Assembly: GCA_020848095.1 (NCBI GenBank) | Contig: JADLAT010000017.1 | Location: forward strand, 219,824-283,823 | Direction of reading: 5' to 3' | DNA from: Alphaproteobacteria bacterium | GTDB lineage: Bacteria > Pseudomonadota > Alphaproteobacteria > Micavibrionales > Micavibrionaceae | Length of the DNA: 64,000 nucleotides | Translations under genes and position numbers: made by a program | Notes under the pieces: model-generated | Database searches by the model: none | Told to the model about the DNA's origin: nothing | What the model saw: only the letters and a program-made list of their open reading frames with translations | In this document: piece by piece, positions 30,045 to 39,332 of the stretch | Layout: each line of letters opens with the position of its first letter | Numbering within the stretch: position 1 is the first letter of the stretch

Positions 30045-30221
30045 TTAAACCACCTTTTTTGAGCCGATGATAAACCACAAGGCCATACCTACAACGGGCA
30101 GAACCAGCACAAGAAGAACCCAGACGAGTTTCATTACGGGATCAAGGCCGCTTTGGATGATGTTCACTATCGCTATAATATCCAGCACCAGAACGACCAG
30201 ACCTAATAATCCATATTCCAT
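30045..30221 (-). CDS. PLDc_N-type small membrane protein
   Basis: A 58-residue protein consisting of two membrane segments with the PLDc_N pattern: GLLGLVVLVLDIIAIVNII, then LVWVLLVLVLPVVGMALWFIIG and a short basic tail. These domains form small envelope proteins or precede phospholipase D-like domains, and the function of stand-alone copies is unclear. The ATG at 30221 is supported by AGAGGG six bases upstream. A TTG five codons earlier is open but would bury that site. The region upstream to 30371 holds no gene. Confidence 0.8.
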   Translation of the reverse strand: MEYGLLGLVVLVLDIIAIVNIIQSGLDPVMKLVWVLLVLVLPVVGMALWFIIGSKKVV

Positions 30222-30371
30222 TTTGAACCCTCTCAATAAATTTCATACCTGTACCAATGTATAAAACTTAGCTTCGGTTCCAATGGTTCTTTTATGTTTT
30301 ATTATAGCCGGAGCGACGCGCGGCGGTCATTCGTCAAAGGATAATTTCAGAAAATTTAGATCGAAAGCGCG

Positions 30372-31631
30372 TTAGAGCGGGGCACACTTGATATTTCCCT
30401 TATTGGAAATAGCCACCAGATACTGCCCCGCCGGACAGGTTTTAGAGGCAAAGATCGCCTTTGAACTGAACACCTGTCTACAAAGCAGGGTATTATCCGC
30501 TATCCCAAAAGCGGCATCTGTAGCACTCGGGCATTTTGTTCCCACGCCGCCAATGGTCGCAGGAATCAGGCAATCCAGCCCCGTAGGTCCCGCCAGTCCG
30601 CAATAGGCCTGTGCCTTTACCTCAGTTTGCGCACTAAGATCACCGGCGATGTGCATTGCCTGCTGCGGCATGGCCAGAGTAGGTCCCACGCCAACATTGC
30701 CCAGATTGGTGTTGTTAATCCATGTTTTTCCTGCCGGGCTATTTAAGGAGTGCGTCCATAGGGATTGGAAACCGCCGGCACGAAAGAAGACAATATCGTC
30801 ATAGTAGTTATTGCTATTTTCTATCATTGACTTGATTCCCTTTACGAAAATCGCATCGTTACGGTCACAGTTTTCCTTTTCCGGATCAACACCGCCAAAA
30901 GAACCGGGCGGCGCCGGTGCCGGAACACCCAGAATCATCACATTACAATCGGGAAAAATATTTCCGTTTTGGAGATACCCTCCTTTGCCGTTTTGGCCGT
31001 GGGAGACGATTACAAAATGCGCAGATCTATCGGGGACCGTCAGGCTTGTGCCATTTTCATCCTCAACCCGGATGGCGCCAATCGCGTTATTCACCGGATT
31101 AGCAGTGTTATTCGCATTGTCTGTCATGGCTTCAGTTACCGCATAGGTCAGGCGCAGCCCATACCCATCAAGAATATGCGCTTCGCGGAACGGTGTACCT
31201 GTGACCAAATCCTGAATATCCCGCGAGGGGAGCATGCCAATCATTACCACTTCGGGGAGACCATCGCCATCGACATCACGGCTGTCATCATTTGTGCATT
31301 CTATTCCGGCAGGGGTGCCCGCACAATCATCGGGAAGCGGAGAGGTGCGACACTGTTCCCTTCCGTAGTTTACATCCGCAGGTGGCAGGGTGGGGTCTGC
31401 CGGGCAGGGATAACGCCCCATAATACCAAGGTATTCACCTAGTGCCGCCTGTGTCATGCGGATGTTATCTACCGTTTTTTGATGCTGGATATGTATGTAA
31501 TAGTTTCTGACAACCCCCACGCCCATCAGCATAACCAACCCGACGATCACAAATACAATCGCCATTTCGACCAGCGTGAAGCCGTCCTGGCTGTGCCTAA
31601 AGCTCTTTGCGCCCTCATCAGAATCGTACAT
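30372..31631 (-). CDS. Large pilin-like protein C (prepilin N-terminus, cysteine C-module)
   Basis: A 419-residue protein with a type IV prepilin start. A short leader is followed by GFTLVEMAIVFVIVGLVML, so cleavage after Gly17 and Glu at +5 are expected. The next region has GRYPCPA, a calcium-loop-like DVDGDGLPEV, LTYAVTEA and FVIVSHGQNGKGG. The C-terminal part reads CLIPATIGG and ends with CPAGQYLVAISNKGNIKC. The same blocks occur in the two upstream genes, so the three are paralogues. Size and layout suggest a minor pilin carrying a bulky tip domain. It starts 11 bases after the stop of gene B. Confidence 0.8.
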   Translation of the reverse strand: MYDSDEGAKSFRHSQDGFTLVEMAIVFVIVGLVMLMGVGVVRNYYIHIQHQKTVDNIRMTQAALGEYLGIMGRYPCPADPTLPPADVNYGREQCRTSPLPDDCAGTPAGIECTNDDSRDVDGDGLPEVVMIGMLPSRDIQDLVTGTPFREAHILDGYGLRLTYAVTEAMTDNANNTANPVNNAIGAIRVEDENGTSLTVPDRSAHFVIVSHGQNGKGGYLQNGNIFPDCNVMILGVPAPAPPGSFGGVDPEKENCDRNDAIFVKGIKSMIENSNNYYDDIVFFRAGGFQSLWTHSLNSPAGKTWINNTNLGNVGVGPTLAMPQQAMHIAGDLSAQTEVKAQAYCGLAGPTGLDCLIPATIGGVGTKCPSATDAAFGIADNTLLCRQVFSSKAIFASKTCPAGQYLVAISNKGNIKCAPL

Positions 31632-31642
31632 TCATCGCCCCC

Positions 31643-34183
31643 CTACGGCGTGCAGGAACATACGTTCCAAATGTTGTGTTTTCCGGCCCCGAGTGTCACG
31701 TAGCATCTTTCAGGAATACCACAATTACACTTCTCCCCGGATTGTTTTCCTAATGGATATGGATTATTCGCCGTGTTAGGTGAACCTGCAGGGATATTAA
31801 TGGTACAGGATTTGCAGCCACTGGCATCCACAAGTTTCCAGTTAGCTTCCGGCTCCCAATCTCCGGCACCGCCGTTGAGCGTGCAATCCCATTTCTTTTG
31901 GTACTTAATCGTACCAGCCTGTGCATATCCCCCGCTCGGCGGACAGGCTTTTTCAACAATCTCTGTTAAACTGCTGTCACAACTGCAGGCAGGGATACCG
32001 CTTTCACTCACAAAATTACCATACCATCCCCCACCGGCGGAACTGGTAACCTGCGTGCCCTGCGGACACAGCCAGTTTTTCACCTTGATTTCTTTTACAT
32101 TGGTTTTGAGTATACCATTCCATGTAAAGCTGTTGGTTGTGCCCGCAGGGCAGGCCACATCCGTGACAATAGGCGGATTTGCAGGGCATCTACAATCCGA
32201 AATATCAGCACTCACAACCGTGGGGGGTGCATTCAATACACAGCTGGTATTGTAGCTAACTTGCGCCACCCCTACCACCGAACCTGCAGGAATGTTCAAA
32301 TATTCAGAGCAGCTTTTAGTTTCAACATATGTGCCGGGCGTACAATTGCAAGTGCGCGCATCTTTAAAAACTTCTTTCCAGCGTGAGCTGTTGGTATTTG
32401 GACATTTTACTTTCTCTACACTCAAATACTGCCCACTGTAACCGACCCCCAGAAGCGTGCAGTCTTTTACCGAAGATCTGAAATCTTCCCGGCACCAGCA
32501 ATCGTGATTATCCGAATTATTTTCTGGAGAATCCGGCGTTACCTGTGTGCTGCCGCTCAAAGACCAAGACCAGGCTATGCTTTGCTCGGCACGCCAGAAC
32601 AACGACGTAATACTATCATAGGGCCAATTTCCGGTAAGATTTTGCCGTTCATGAGTTTGTTTAAGTTCCCACGCCGTTGTGCCATCAGCTTGAGGTGTGC
32701 ATGTATAAATATCCTTGGTCAGAGCCGTATCTTCCGCTGGACCACAATCTACCTCGTTCCTTACCTGTGTATTCCAATTGTCAACATAGGCCATTTTTTC
32801 CGGAAACGTCATGAGGCGCGTAGCCCGATTAAATGTGGTTCTGTCCTCATCCGGGAGCGTGTAGCACTTTCCGGAGTAAACATACTTATTTCCTGAGCCG
32901 ACCGGTATCGTAGCACTCCCCCCACAAAAAGGTGTTACGGTTTGCGCCGCGCATACCACAGGTGCGGCGCTACAAACAATCTTCCGATCTGCGTCAATTC
33001 CGGCTATGTGCTGGCCGGCCGGGCAGGAGATATACACCTCATCGCGGCAATCTTTCTTACCATCCTTGATGCCAACCAAAAATCTATCCGGAAAAGCGCC
33101 ACCCTCGGTGCAGTCCATACCACCACCATCGGCAAGTCGCCCACCGATCAACGCCGGAGAGAAACAGTCCTTTGTCATATCCGTCGCGCCGTATTTACAA
33201 AGCTTTGAGGTGTTAAAAGTATTTCGTAATAAAGGATCCCCCACCCCAGCCGGGTTCGGACGCGCATTTACAGTTCCAGGTTCAACCGTGACAAGCGCCC
33301 CGGTCAGTGGGTCCATTGCCGTGACAGAACGGACCACCAGACTTTCAGCACTCGGCACCAGCGTACCGCCATCAACACCTATGGCGACCTTGCCGGAATT
33401 TCCCGGTTTTAATTTTATGTTATCCGGGTCGCTATCGTAACGCTGCCACTGCGAAAGCTCGATAGGTGAAAAATAAGCAACTCTATCATCAAAATTTTCT
33501 CCCGTGAGTGCTTGCCTGTAAACAGTGTCTCCATCACAATTATCCCCCTCCAGCGTGCCGGCAACACATGGTGCGCCGATAGCTCCCTGCAGGGAATAGG
33601 CACCATTTCCATTTCGCCCGGCGCTCACCAGAATAAACTCCAGAGAATCCGCGGGTGTTACAATACTGTTACCGTTTGCATCAAGGAGCCCTATACCGCC
33701 GCTGTTTGGAAGGAAACTAACATCTCTGGTCAAAACGTCCGTGACCGCGTAGGTCAGGCGTGAGAGGTATCCATCATAGGCTTCACCCTCCTCCAGATTC
33801 ATGCTTTTAAACGGTAACGCGCCGCGTAATATCAGCCCGCCCGTACGAGGGCTTGTCTCCGCGCAGACACCGTTAATACAATTTCCCGCGGTGACCCCGG
33901 AAGCGCATTCCTCCAGACCGTATCCGGCAGAGCCAGGCACAGCCGTGGGCGATGCCGGACAGGGGTAGCGTCCGAAATCCGCTCTAAATCCGCCCAGAGC
34001 CGTTAAAGACATGGAGATAGAGGATTCCGTTCGATCCCATCGTTGTTTTTTATCGTAATTACGGTAAGCCGCAATCGCAGGCACAAGCAAGAGGCCGATA
34101 ACAATCAATACGATTGAAATCTCAATGAGTGAATACCCGGATTGCTCCGTGTTCTTGTTTACTCTTAAATTGCCAACACGCAT
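31643..34183 (-). CDS. Large pilin-like protein B with long cysteine-rich extension
   Basis: An 846-residue protein, far larger than any ordinary pilin. The N-terminus reads SGYSLIEISIVLIVIGLLLV, a prepilin signal with Glu at +5 and Tyr in place of Phe/Met at +1. Shared blocks follow: GRYPCPASP, LTYAVTDVL, FILVSAGRNGNGAYS, CFSPALIGG and CPAGQHIAGIDADRKIVC near residue 390. After that, some 430 residues carry about 40 cysteines in recurring CxC and ACPxG patterns, for example CNCTPGT, CRCPANPP, CSCDSSL and CNCGIPERC. This implies a disulfide-stabilised extracellular domain. It overlaps gene A by 19 bases. Confidence 0.8.
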   Translation of the reverse strand: MRVGNLRVNKNTEQSGYSLIEISIVLIVIGLLLVPAIAAYRNYDKKQRWDRTESSISMSLTALGGFRADFGRYPCPASPTAVPGSAGYGLEECASGVTAGNCINGVCAETSPRTGGLILRGALPFKSMNLEEGEAYDGYLSRLTYAVTDVLTRDVSFLPNSGGIGLLDANGNSIVTPADSLEFILVSAGRNGNGAYSLQGAIGAPCVAGTLEGDNCDGDTVYRQALTGENFDDRVAYFSPIELSQWQRYDSDPDNIKLKPGNSGKVAIGVDGGTLVPSAESLVVRSVTAMDPLTGALVTVEPGTVNARPNPAGVGDPLLRNTFNTSKLCKYGATDMTKDCFSPALIGGRLADGGGMDCTEGGAFPDRFLVGIKDGKKDCRDEVYISCPAGQHIAGIDADRKIVCSAAPVVCAAQTVTPFCGGSATIPVGSGNKYVYSGKCYTLPDEDRTTFNRATRLMTFPEKMAYVDNWNTQVRNEVDCGPAEDTALTKDIYTCTPQADGTTAWELKQTHERQNLTGNWPYDSITSLFWRAEQSIAWSWSLSGSTQVTPDSPENNSDNHDCWCREDFRSSVKDCTLLGVGYSGQYLSVEKVKCPNTNSSRWKEVFKDARTCNCTPGTYVETKSCSEYLNIPAGSVVGVAQVSYNTSCVLNAPPTVVSADISDCRCPANPPIVTDVACPAGTTNSFTWNGILKTNVKEIKVKNWLCPQGTQVTSSAGGGWYGNFVSESGIPACSCDSSLTEIVEKACPPSGGYAQAGTIKYQKKWDCTLNGGAGDWEPEANWKLVDASGCKSCTINIPAGSPNTANNPYPLGKQSGEKCNCGIPERCYVTLGAGKHNIWNVCSCTP

Positions 34184-35490
34184 TTCGGAACTCCACTTGG
34201 ATCAAAACCATTAAAACGTTGCCCTGCCGGGCATGTTACCACAGGAAAATCCGGCGGGAGAGTAATTGCCGCCCCGCCGATCGGCCCGCCGCCGCCGCCG
34301 CTAACGGGGGAGGCGCAGGTAACCTTGCTGCCCCCCAGTTCAACAACCGCTTGATCTCCAAAGAAGCTTGCGGCAGAATCGCACTGCATCTCCGGCACAT
34401 CCCCCACGATCAGTTCAGGATCAAAACAGTTCGCCGTTGCGGGACCCGGGATATCATCACATATCTGGTCAGACATAATCCCTTGATCAACCTGAATGCT
34501 GCCCTCTACATCTATTGCATGCAAGGGATTCGTTGTGCCTATACCCACGCGGTCAGCCGCGGTTATCACATGGCTTGAGCCTGCGGGCGTTGGGTACCAT
34601 GTATCCTCCGGGATATCCCGCTGATAGGCGAGGAGATCGTCAAAAAACCTCGGGCCGGGAATATCGCCGCGCGCGCCGACGGAAGCATCTCTGGGGTCGC
34701 TGTCATGCAGGAATATGGCATCCATGTTACAGTTTTCAAACTCAAGGCCGCCAGCGGCGCTGGCCGGACATGCGCCGACAGAAGCTCCATTGTTTGAAAA
34801 ACCACCCGCGCCGGTTTGCCCGGTGGAAACAAGCACAAAGTCCAGATCATTCAGGCAATCCACAGCGGTGTTACAAAACAAATCCGGAATGCCATCTGCA
34901 TCGTCGGGATCGCTTGAGGGAGGAGAGGGTCTATCCACGGTAAACAAAGTAACCTTCCCGGGATTTCCGGCAAAAGTGGCTGCAGATGTCTGTTCCATGG
35001 TCACAGCATAGAGGAATCTATTGTGCCAAAAATCAGAAGCATGCCGACGGCTCATCCCCAGCGAGGCAAAAGGAACAGCACCGATGACAATAGCATTAGC
35101 AGACGCGTCTGTTCTGCATATTCCGGGGCCAGCTGGCGCGGCACGCCATGACGCATCGCTACAGAGCGGTGGCGGGGTGGCGAAACTACAATTGCCCGAC
35201 ACACCGTCGGCGGCATCTTCTTGCGGCACGATGAGGCTGGCGGGGCAGGGATAGTGCAGGTTTCCATTTTCATAGAACTGATTCATAGCAATGACAATTT
35301 CATTCTGTGCGCCCCGCGTTGTATAAAGCGCCACTGTCTTCATCCAGATTTTATAACCTTCGATAATGGGTAACATGATCAGCCCCAGGATGATGAGCCC
35401 TATCGCAACCTCTAAGAGCGTGAAGCCGCCATTCCGCGAACAACGATTCGCGGCGCAAAACCAGTGCCCCTTGAAGTGAAAACTCAACAT
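34165..35490 (-). CDS. Large pilin-like protein A (first gene of the set)
   Basis: A 441-residue paralogue of the two genes downstream. The prepilin segment GGFTLLEVAIGLIILGLIML follows a basic leader of about 20 residues. It is followed by HYPCPASL, FLYAVTME, FVLVSTGQTGAGGFS and NCNMDAIFL. A fibre-type motif, RVGIGTTNPLHAIDVEG, resembles repeats in phage tail fibres and trimeric adhesins. The end carries CFDPELIVG and CPAGQRFNGFDPSGVPKC. Upstream is a 167-base AT-rich divergent region shared with a cyclic-nucleotide-binding gene. A surface role is inferred. Confidence 0.8.
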   Translation of the reverse strand: MLSFHFKGHWFCAANRCSRNGGFTLLEVAIGLIILGLIMLPIIEGYKIWMKTVALYTTRGAQNEIVIAMNQFYENGNLHYPCPASLIVPQEDAADGVSGNCSFATPPPLCSDASWRAAPAGPGICRTDASANAIVIGAVPFASLGMSRRHASDFWHNRFLYAVTMEQTSAATFAGNPGKVTLFTVDRPSPPSSDPDDADGIPDLFCNTAVDCLNDLDFVLVSTGQTGAGGFSNNGASVGACPASAAGGLEFENCNMDAIFLHDSDPRDASVGARGDIPGPRFFDDLLAYQRDIPEDTWYPTPAGSSHVITAADRVGIGTTNPLHAIDVEGSIQVDQGIMSDQICDDIPGPATANCFDPELIVGDVPEMQCDSAASFFGDQAVVELGGSKVTCASPVSGGGGGPIGGAAITLPPDFPVVTCPAGQRFNGFDPSGVPKCVLAI

Positions 35491-35657
35491 ACCCTCGTAT
35501 AAACCCTCTTCAAAAAAATATTCAAAAATAACCCTCTCTCGCTATTTTAGCATAATAAATCTTAACGAAAGCATAAAAAAATATCACGATACCGAGAATG
35601 AGTAGCTTTCTTTTTCTTCGTAAAAACCTATAGTTAAGAGGTCATGGGAGAAAGATA

Positions 35658-36041
35658 ATGAAAAAAATTATGGAATTTAAAACAGGAGAAAAAATTCTCT
35701 CCAAAGGCGACAAAGCCTGCAATGCCTACATGATTATCAGCGGTCAGGTGCGCATTTTTCTTGAAAAAGACTCAAAAGTTATTGATCTGGCCACGCTTGG
35801 CGTCGATGAAATTTTTGGAGAAGCCGCCGTTTTTGCGGGAGAAGCTTATGGTGCCAATGCTACTGCGCTTGAAGATTGCGAACTTTTGGTGATTACGCCC
35901 GATTCCCTCAGCGCCATGCTGGAGGGCGCCGACCCGATTATCCAATCTCTCATGCGTATGCTTATCGAACGCTTGAAAGTTACCAATGAGGCTCTACTTA
36001 AAAGTGAGACGCGCGAATTTATGGACATTGCCCTCATTTAA
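35658..36041 (+). CDS. Cyclic nucleotide-binding domain protein, single domain
   Basis: A 127-residue protein made of one Crp/PKA-type cNMP-binding fold: FKTGEKILSKGDKACNAYMIISGQVRIF, then LGVDEIFGEAAVFAGEAYGANATALEDCELLVI. The phosphate-binding cassette reads FGEAAVF...YGANATA and lacks the usual arginine of R(T/S)A, so high-affinity cNMP binding is doubtful. There is no DNA-binding domain. AGGAG-like GGGAGAAAG precedes the ATG. It is divergent from the pilin-like genes and could regulate through protein contacts. Confidence 0.85.
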   Translation: MKKIMEFKTGEKILSKGDKACNAYMIISGQVRIFLEKDSKVIDLATLGVDEIFGEAAVFAGEAYGANATALEDCELLVITPDSLSAMLEGADPIIQSLMRMLIERLKVTNEALLKSETREFMDIALI

Positions 36042-36088
36042 CAGCGCGGCGTTTAAACACGAACCTCCTAGAAAAAGGCCAGAACATC

Positions 36089-36874
36089 ATGTCCACACTC
36101 AAAGGTAAAACAGCGATTATCACGGGCTCCACCAGCGGCATAGGTCTCGGCCTTGCGCAGGCTTTTGCAAAAAACGGCGTGAATATCATCATTAACGGCT
36201 TTGGCAAAAAAGATGACATTGAGACCGAATGCAAAGCTATTGAGAAGTTAGGTGTAAAGTGCCTGTACCATGCTGCGGACATGACAAAGCCCGCGGAGAT
36301 TGCCGACCTTATTGAGACGGCAAAAAACACCTTCGGCGGCGCGGATATTCTGATCAATAACGCCGGGATACAGCATGTCAGCCCGATTGAGGATTTCCCC
36401 CCGGAGAAATGGGATGCCATTATCGCGATCAATATGAGCGCCTCTTTTCATACGATTCGCGGCGCCCTGCCCCAGATGAAGAAAAAGGGCTGGGGCCGGA
36501 TTATCAACATTGCCTCGGCGCACGGGCTGGTGGCCTCGCCCTATAAATCAGCCTATGTCACCGCTAAACACGGCATTCTCGGCCTGACCAAGACTGTTGC
36601 GCTTGAATGCGCAGAAGACGGCGTGACCGTCAATGCTATTTGCCCCGGCTATGTCAAGACGCCTCTGGTGGACAATCAGATTGCCGATACGGCCAAATCG
36701 CGCGGGATTTCTGAAAAAGAGGTCATTAACGAGGTTATCCTCAAGGCGCAATGGACGAAGAAATTCGTTACCGTCGAGCAGATTGCGGGGCTGGCCCTGT
36801 TTTTATGTTCAGATGCCGCCGCGAACATCACCGGGGCGCATCAATCTATTGATGGTGGCTGGACGGCGGCCTGA
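36089..36874 (+). CDS. bdhA: 3-hydroxybutyrate dehydrogenase (SDR family)
   Basis: Oxidises 3-hydroxybutyrate to acetoacetate with NAD, in the use of polyhydroxybutyrate or ketone bodies. The 261-residue short-chain dehydrogenase has TGSTSGIGLGLAQAFA for NAD, NNAGIQHVSPIEDFP, a catalytic Ser in NIASAHGLVASPYKSAY and the YxxxK in AYVTAKHG. AICPGYVKTPLVDNQI and SIDGGWTAA complete the specific resemblance to bacterial D-3-hydroxybutyrate dehydrogenases. It lies 47 bases after the cNMP-binding gene. Confidence 0.93.
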   Translation: MSTLKGKTAIITGSTSGIGLGLAQAFAKNGVNIIINGFGKKDDIETECKAIEKLGVKCLYHAADMTKPAEIADLIETAKNTFGGADILINNAGIQHVSPIEDFPPEKWDAIIAINMSASFHTIRGALPQMKKKGWGRIINIASAHGLVASPYKSAYVTAKHGILGLTKTVALECAEDGVTVNAICPGYVKTPLVDNQIADTAKSRGISEKEVINEVILKAQWTKKFVTVEQIAGLALFLCSDAAANITGAHQSIDGGWTAA

Positions 36875-36884
36875 GGAAGCGATA

Positions 36885-37421
36885 TCAACCGCACCAGATG
36901 CGCTTGATTGTTCCCTTTTCATCAATATCGAAGTTTATCCGCGCGGGGCTGTGATCCATCGTCATAGGTGCGCCGGGGGATAAAATACGGTGTCCGCGCC
37001 GGGCGGCCTTTATGGCCTCGATCATGTCCGGACTGACTTTCAGACCCAGCCACGGCTCAAATTCGCAAGGAAAAGCCTCCATCTGCGGGATTGCCGCCCG
37101 GCGCTCTGGCCCGCCTCGGCGGTAAGGCCGGGATTCCGGAATTTCCTCTGTCATTGCCGGCTGTGCCGCGCTTGTGATGGCGGCGGCCTCGACCGGCGGC
37201 GCGGCCGCATCTCCCGGCCCGCGCATGACGGAAATCAAAAGAGCGATGATAACCGGAACAGCCAGCACCGCCGCCCAGAACACGGGCGTTGCCACCTTAC
37301 CGCGGTCCGGCGCATCGTGAAGAAGCGGGCCACTATCTTCGTTATTCTCTTTGGGGGCGGATTGCTCCGCCTCCTTAGAGGCGACCTCTTTGTTTTCGTG
37401 TTCATCTGTTGTCATAGCCAC
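36885..37421 (-). CDS. Membrane-anchored I78-type peptidase inhibitor-like protein
   Basis: A 178-residue protein. An acidic cytoplasmic N-terminus (about 45 residues) leads to one membrane segment, VFWAAVLAVPVIIALLISVM, and a proline/alanine-rich linker. The C-terminal 60 residues match the inhibitor I78 pattern: a Cys (FPCEFEPWLGL), RRGHRILSPGAPMTMDHSP, ARINFDIDEKGTIKRIWCG with the terminal CG. I78 proteins inhibit serine peptidases, and a periplasmic protective role would be inferred. It converges on bdhA with a 10-base gap and is divergent from lepA. Confidence 0.75.
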   Translation of the reverse strand: MAMTTDEHENKEVASKEAEQSAPKENNEDSGPLLHDAPDRGKVATPVFWAAVLAVPVIIALLISVMRGPGDAAAPPVEAAAITSAAQPAMTEEIPESRPYRRGGPERRAAIPQMEAFPCEFEPWLGLKVSPDMIEAIKAARRGHRILSPGAPMTMDHSPARINFDIDEKGTIKRIWCG

Positions 37422-37483
37422 ACTCTACGCATAGATTGAGGGGCTGTCAAAGCGGGTTTTATAGGCCACCCCTTTCATCCCTC

Positions 37484-37512
37484 TTGCAAAAAGCCTTGTG
37501 AACCCCTACAAA
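37484..37512 (+). promoter_or_regulatory. Probable lepA promoter, near-leaderless
   Basis: TTGCAA at 37484-37489 and TACAAA at 37507-37512 with a 17-base spacer. Transcription would start about 37519, essentially at the lepA ATG (37521). The absence of any Shine-Dalgarno site there agrees with a leaderless message. Confidence 0.5.
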
Positions 37513-37520
37513 TTCCGCCC

Positions 37521-39332
37521 ATGAGTCATAAACTTCAACATATCAGAAATTTCGCGATTATCGCGCATATCGATCACGGGAAATCCACGCTTGCAGACCG
37601 TCTAATTCAGACCTGCGGCGGGCTGGAAGAACGCGAGATGACCGAGCAGGTCCTCGACAACATGGATATTGAAAAAGAGCGCGGCATCACCATCAAGGCC
37701 CAGACGGTGCGCCTTGAATACAAGGCCGATGACGGTATTGTCTATCAGCTCAATTTAATGGACACACCGGGCCATGTTGATTTTGCCTATGAAGTCTCGC
37801 GCAGTCTTGCCTCGTGCGAAGGCTCTATCCTTGTAGTCGATTCCACGCAAGGGGTGGAGGCGCAGACGCTGGCGAATGTCTATCAGGCGCTTGATAACAA
37901 CCATGAAATTATAACGGCCATCAACAAGATTGACCTGCCTGCCGCCGACCCGGACAAGGTCCGCAAGGAGGTCGAGGACGTGATTGGTCTGGATGCGTCC
38001 GAAGCGGTGAATTGCTCCGGCAAATCGGGCATCGGCACGCATGATCTGCTGGAGGCGATTGTTAAAAAACTCCCGCCCCCGCTTGAGGGCGATATTACAA
38101 AGCCGACCAAGGCTCTGCTGGTGGACAGCTGGTATGATGCCTATCTGGGCGTTGTGGTTCTGGTGCGCGTGATTGACGGCACATTGAGCAAGGGCCAAAA
38201 AATCAAATTCATGTCCAATGGCGCAACGCGCGAGATTGACCGCGTCGGCATGTTCACGCCCAAGAAGGTCGTTCTGGATGAACTAGGCCCCGGCGAGATG
38301 GGCTTTATCACGGCGGCCATCAAGGATATCAGTGAAACCAATGTGGGCGATACGATCACCGATGAAAAACGCCCCTGCGCGAAGGCGCTGCCGGGCTTTA
38401 AGCCTTCCGTCCCGATGGTGTTTTGCTCCTTTTATCCCGCCGATGCGTCGGAATTTGAAAAGCTGCGGGATTCTCTGGGCAAACTTAAGCTTAATGATGC
38501 GTCCCTGCATTATGAGATGGAGACGTCTCAGGCGCTCGGCCTTGGTTTTCGCTGCGGCTTTTTGGGGCTGCTCCACATGGAGATCATTCAAGAGCGGCTG
38601 GAGCGGGAATTTGATCTTGACCTGATCCCCACCGCCCCGTCCGTGGTTTATAAGATCAACCTGACGGATGGTACGCAGCGCGATATCTATAACCCCGTTG
38701 ATATGCCCGATGTGGTGAAGATCGAAAGCATAGAGGAGCCATGGATCAAGGCCACCATATTGGTTCCCGATGAATATCTGGGCGGGTTGCTCAAGCTGTG
38801 TCAGGACCGGCGCGGGCAACAGGTTGAGCTGACCTATGCCGGGGCGCGGGCGATGCTGGTTTACAAGCTGCCGCTGAACGAGGTGGTGTTTGATTTCTAC
38901 GACCGCCTGAAATCCCTGTCCAAGGGCTATGCCAGCTTTGATTATGAACTGGATGGCTATGCGCCGAACCAGCTTGTCAAGCTGGAGATCAAAGTGAATG
39001 ATGAGCCTGTGGACGCGCTGGCGATGATCGTTCACCGCGACAATGCCGAGTTTCGCGGACGGCATATGTGCGAGCGGCTAAAGGAGCTTATCCCCCGGCA
39101 GATGTTTAAAATCGCCATTCAGGCCGCAATCGGCGGCAAGATCATTGCGCGGGAGGATGTTTCCGCCCTGCGTAAGGATGTGACCGCGAAATGCTATGGC
39201 GGCGATGTCAGCCGGAAGAAAAAGCTGCTGGAAAAGCAGAAAAAAGGGAAGGCCAAAATGCGCCAGTATGGCGCGGTGGAAATTCCGCAATCGGCGTTTA
39301 TTAACGCTTTGAAAATGGGAGATGACCGGTAA
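37521..39332 (+). CDS. lepA: Elongation factor 4 (LepA), ribosome back-translocating GTPase
   Basis: Translational GTPase acting on stalled or mis-translocated ribosomes and in 30S biogenesis. The 603-residue product has [16 protein letters not shown] (G1), [10 protein letters not shown] (G2), [16 protein letters not shown] (G3) and [10 protein letters not shown] (G4). The LepA-specific C-terminal domain includes [20 protein letters not shown]. The stop overlaps the next start by one base (TAATG). A degenerate second copy of its last 40 or so bases occurs at about 40516-40555. Confidence 0.98.
   Translation: MSHKLQHIRNFAIIAHIDHGKSTLADRLIQTCGGLEEREMTEQVLDNMDIEKERGITIKAQTVRLEYKADDGIVYQLNLMDTPGHVDFAYEVSRSLASCEGSILVVDSTQGVEAQTLANVYQALDNNHEIITAINKIDLPAADPDKVRKEVEDVIGLDASEAVNCSGKSGIGTHDLLEAIVKKLPPPLEGDITKPTKALLVDSWYDAYLGVVVLVRVIDGTLSKGQKIKFMSNGATREIDRVGMFTPKKVVLDELGPGEMGFITAAIKDISETNVGDTITDEKRPCAKALPGFKPSVPMVFCSFYPADASEFEKLRDSLGKLKLNDASLHYEMETSQALGLGFRCGFLGLLHMEIIQERLEREFDLDLIPTAPSVVYKINLTDGTQRDIYNPVDMPDVVKIESIEEPWIKATILVPDEYLGGLLKLCQDRRGQQVELTYAGARAMLVYKLPLNEVVFDFYDRLKSLSKGYASFDYELDGYAPNQLVKLEIKVNDEPVDALAMIVHRDNAEFRGRHMCERLKELIPRQMFKIAIQAAIGGKIIAREDVSALRKDVTAKCYGGDVSRKKKLLEKQKKGKAKMRQYGAVEIPQSAFINALKMGDDR

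Noticed and set aside
30372..35490. Shufflon-type invertible segments at the pilin-like genes
   Set aside because: I looked for short inverted repeats between the variable C-terminal parts and found none. There is no recombinase gene nearby apart from the 39-codon integrase relic.
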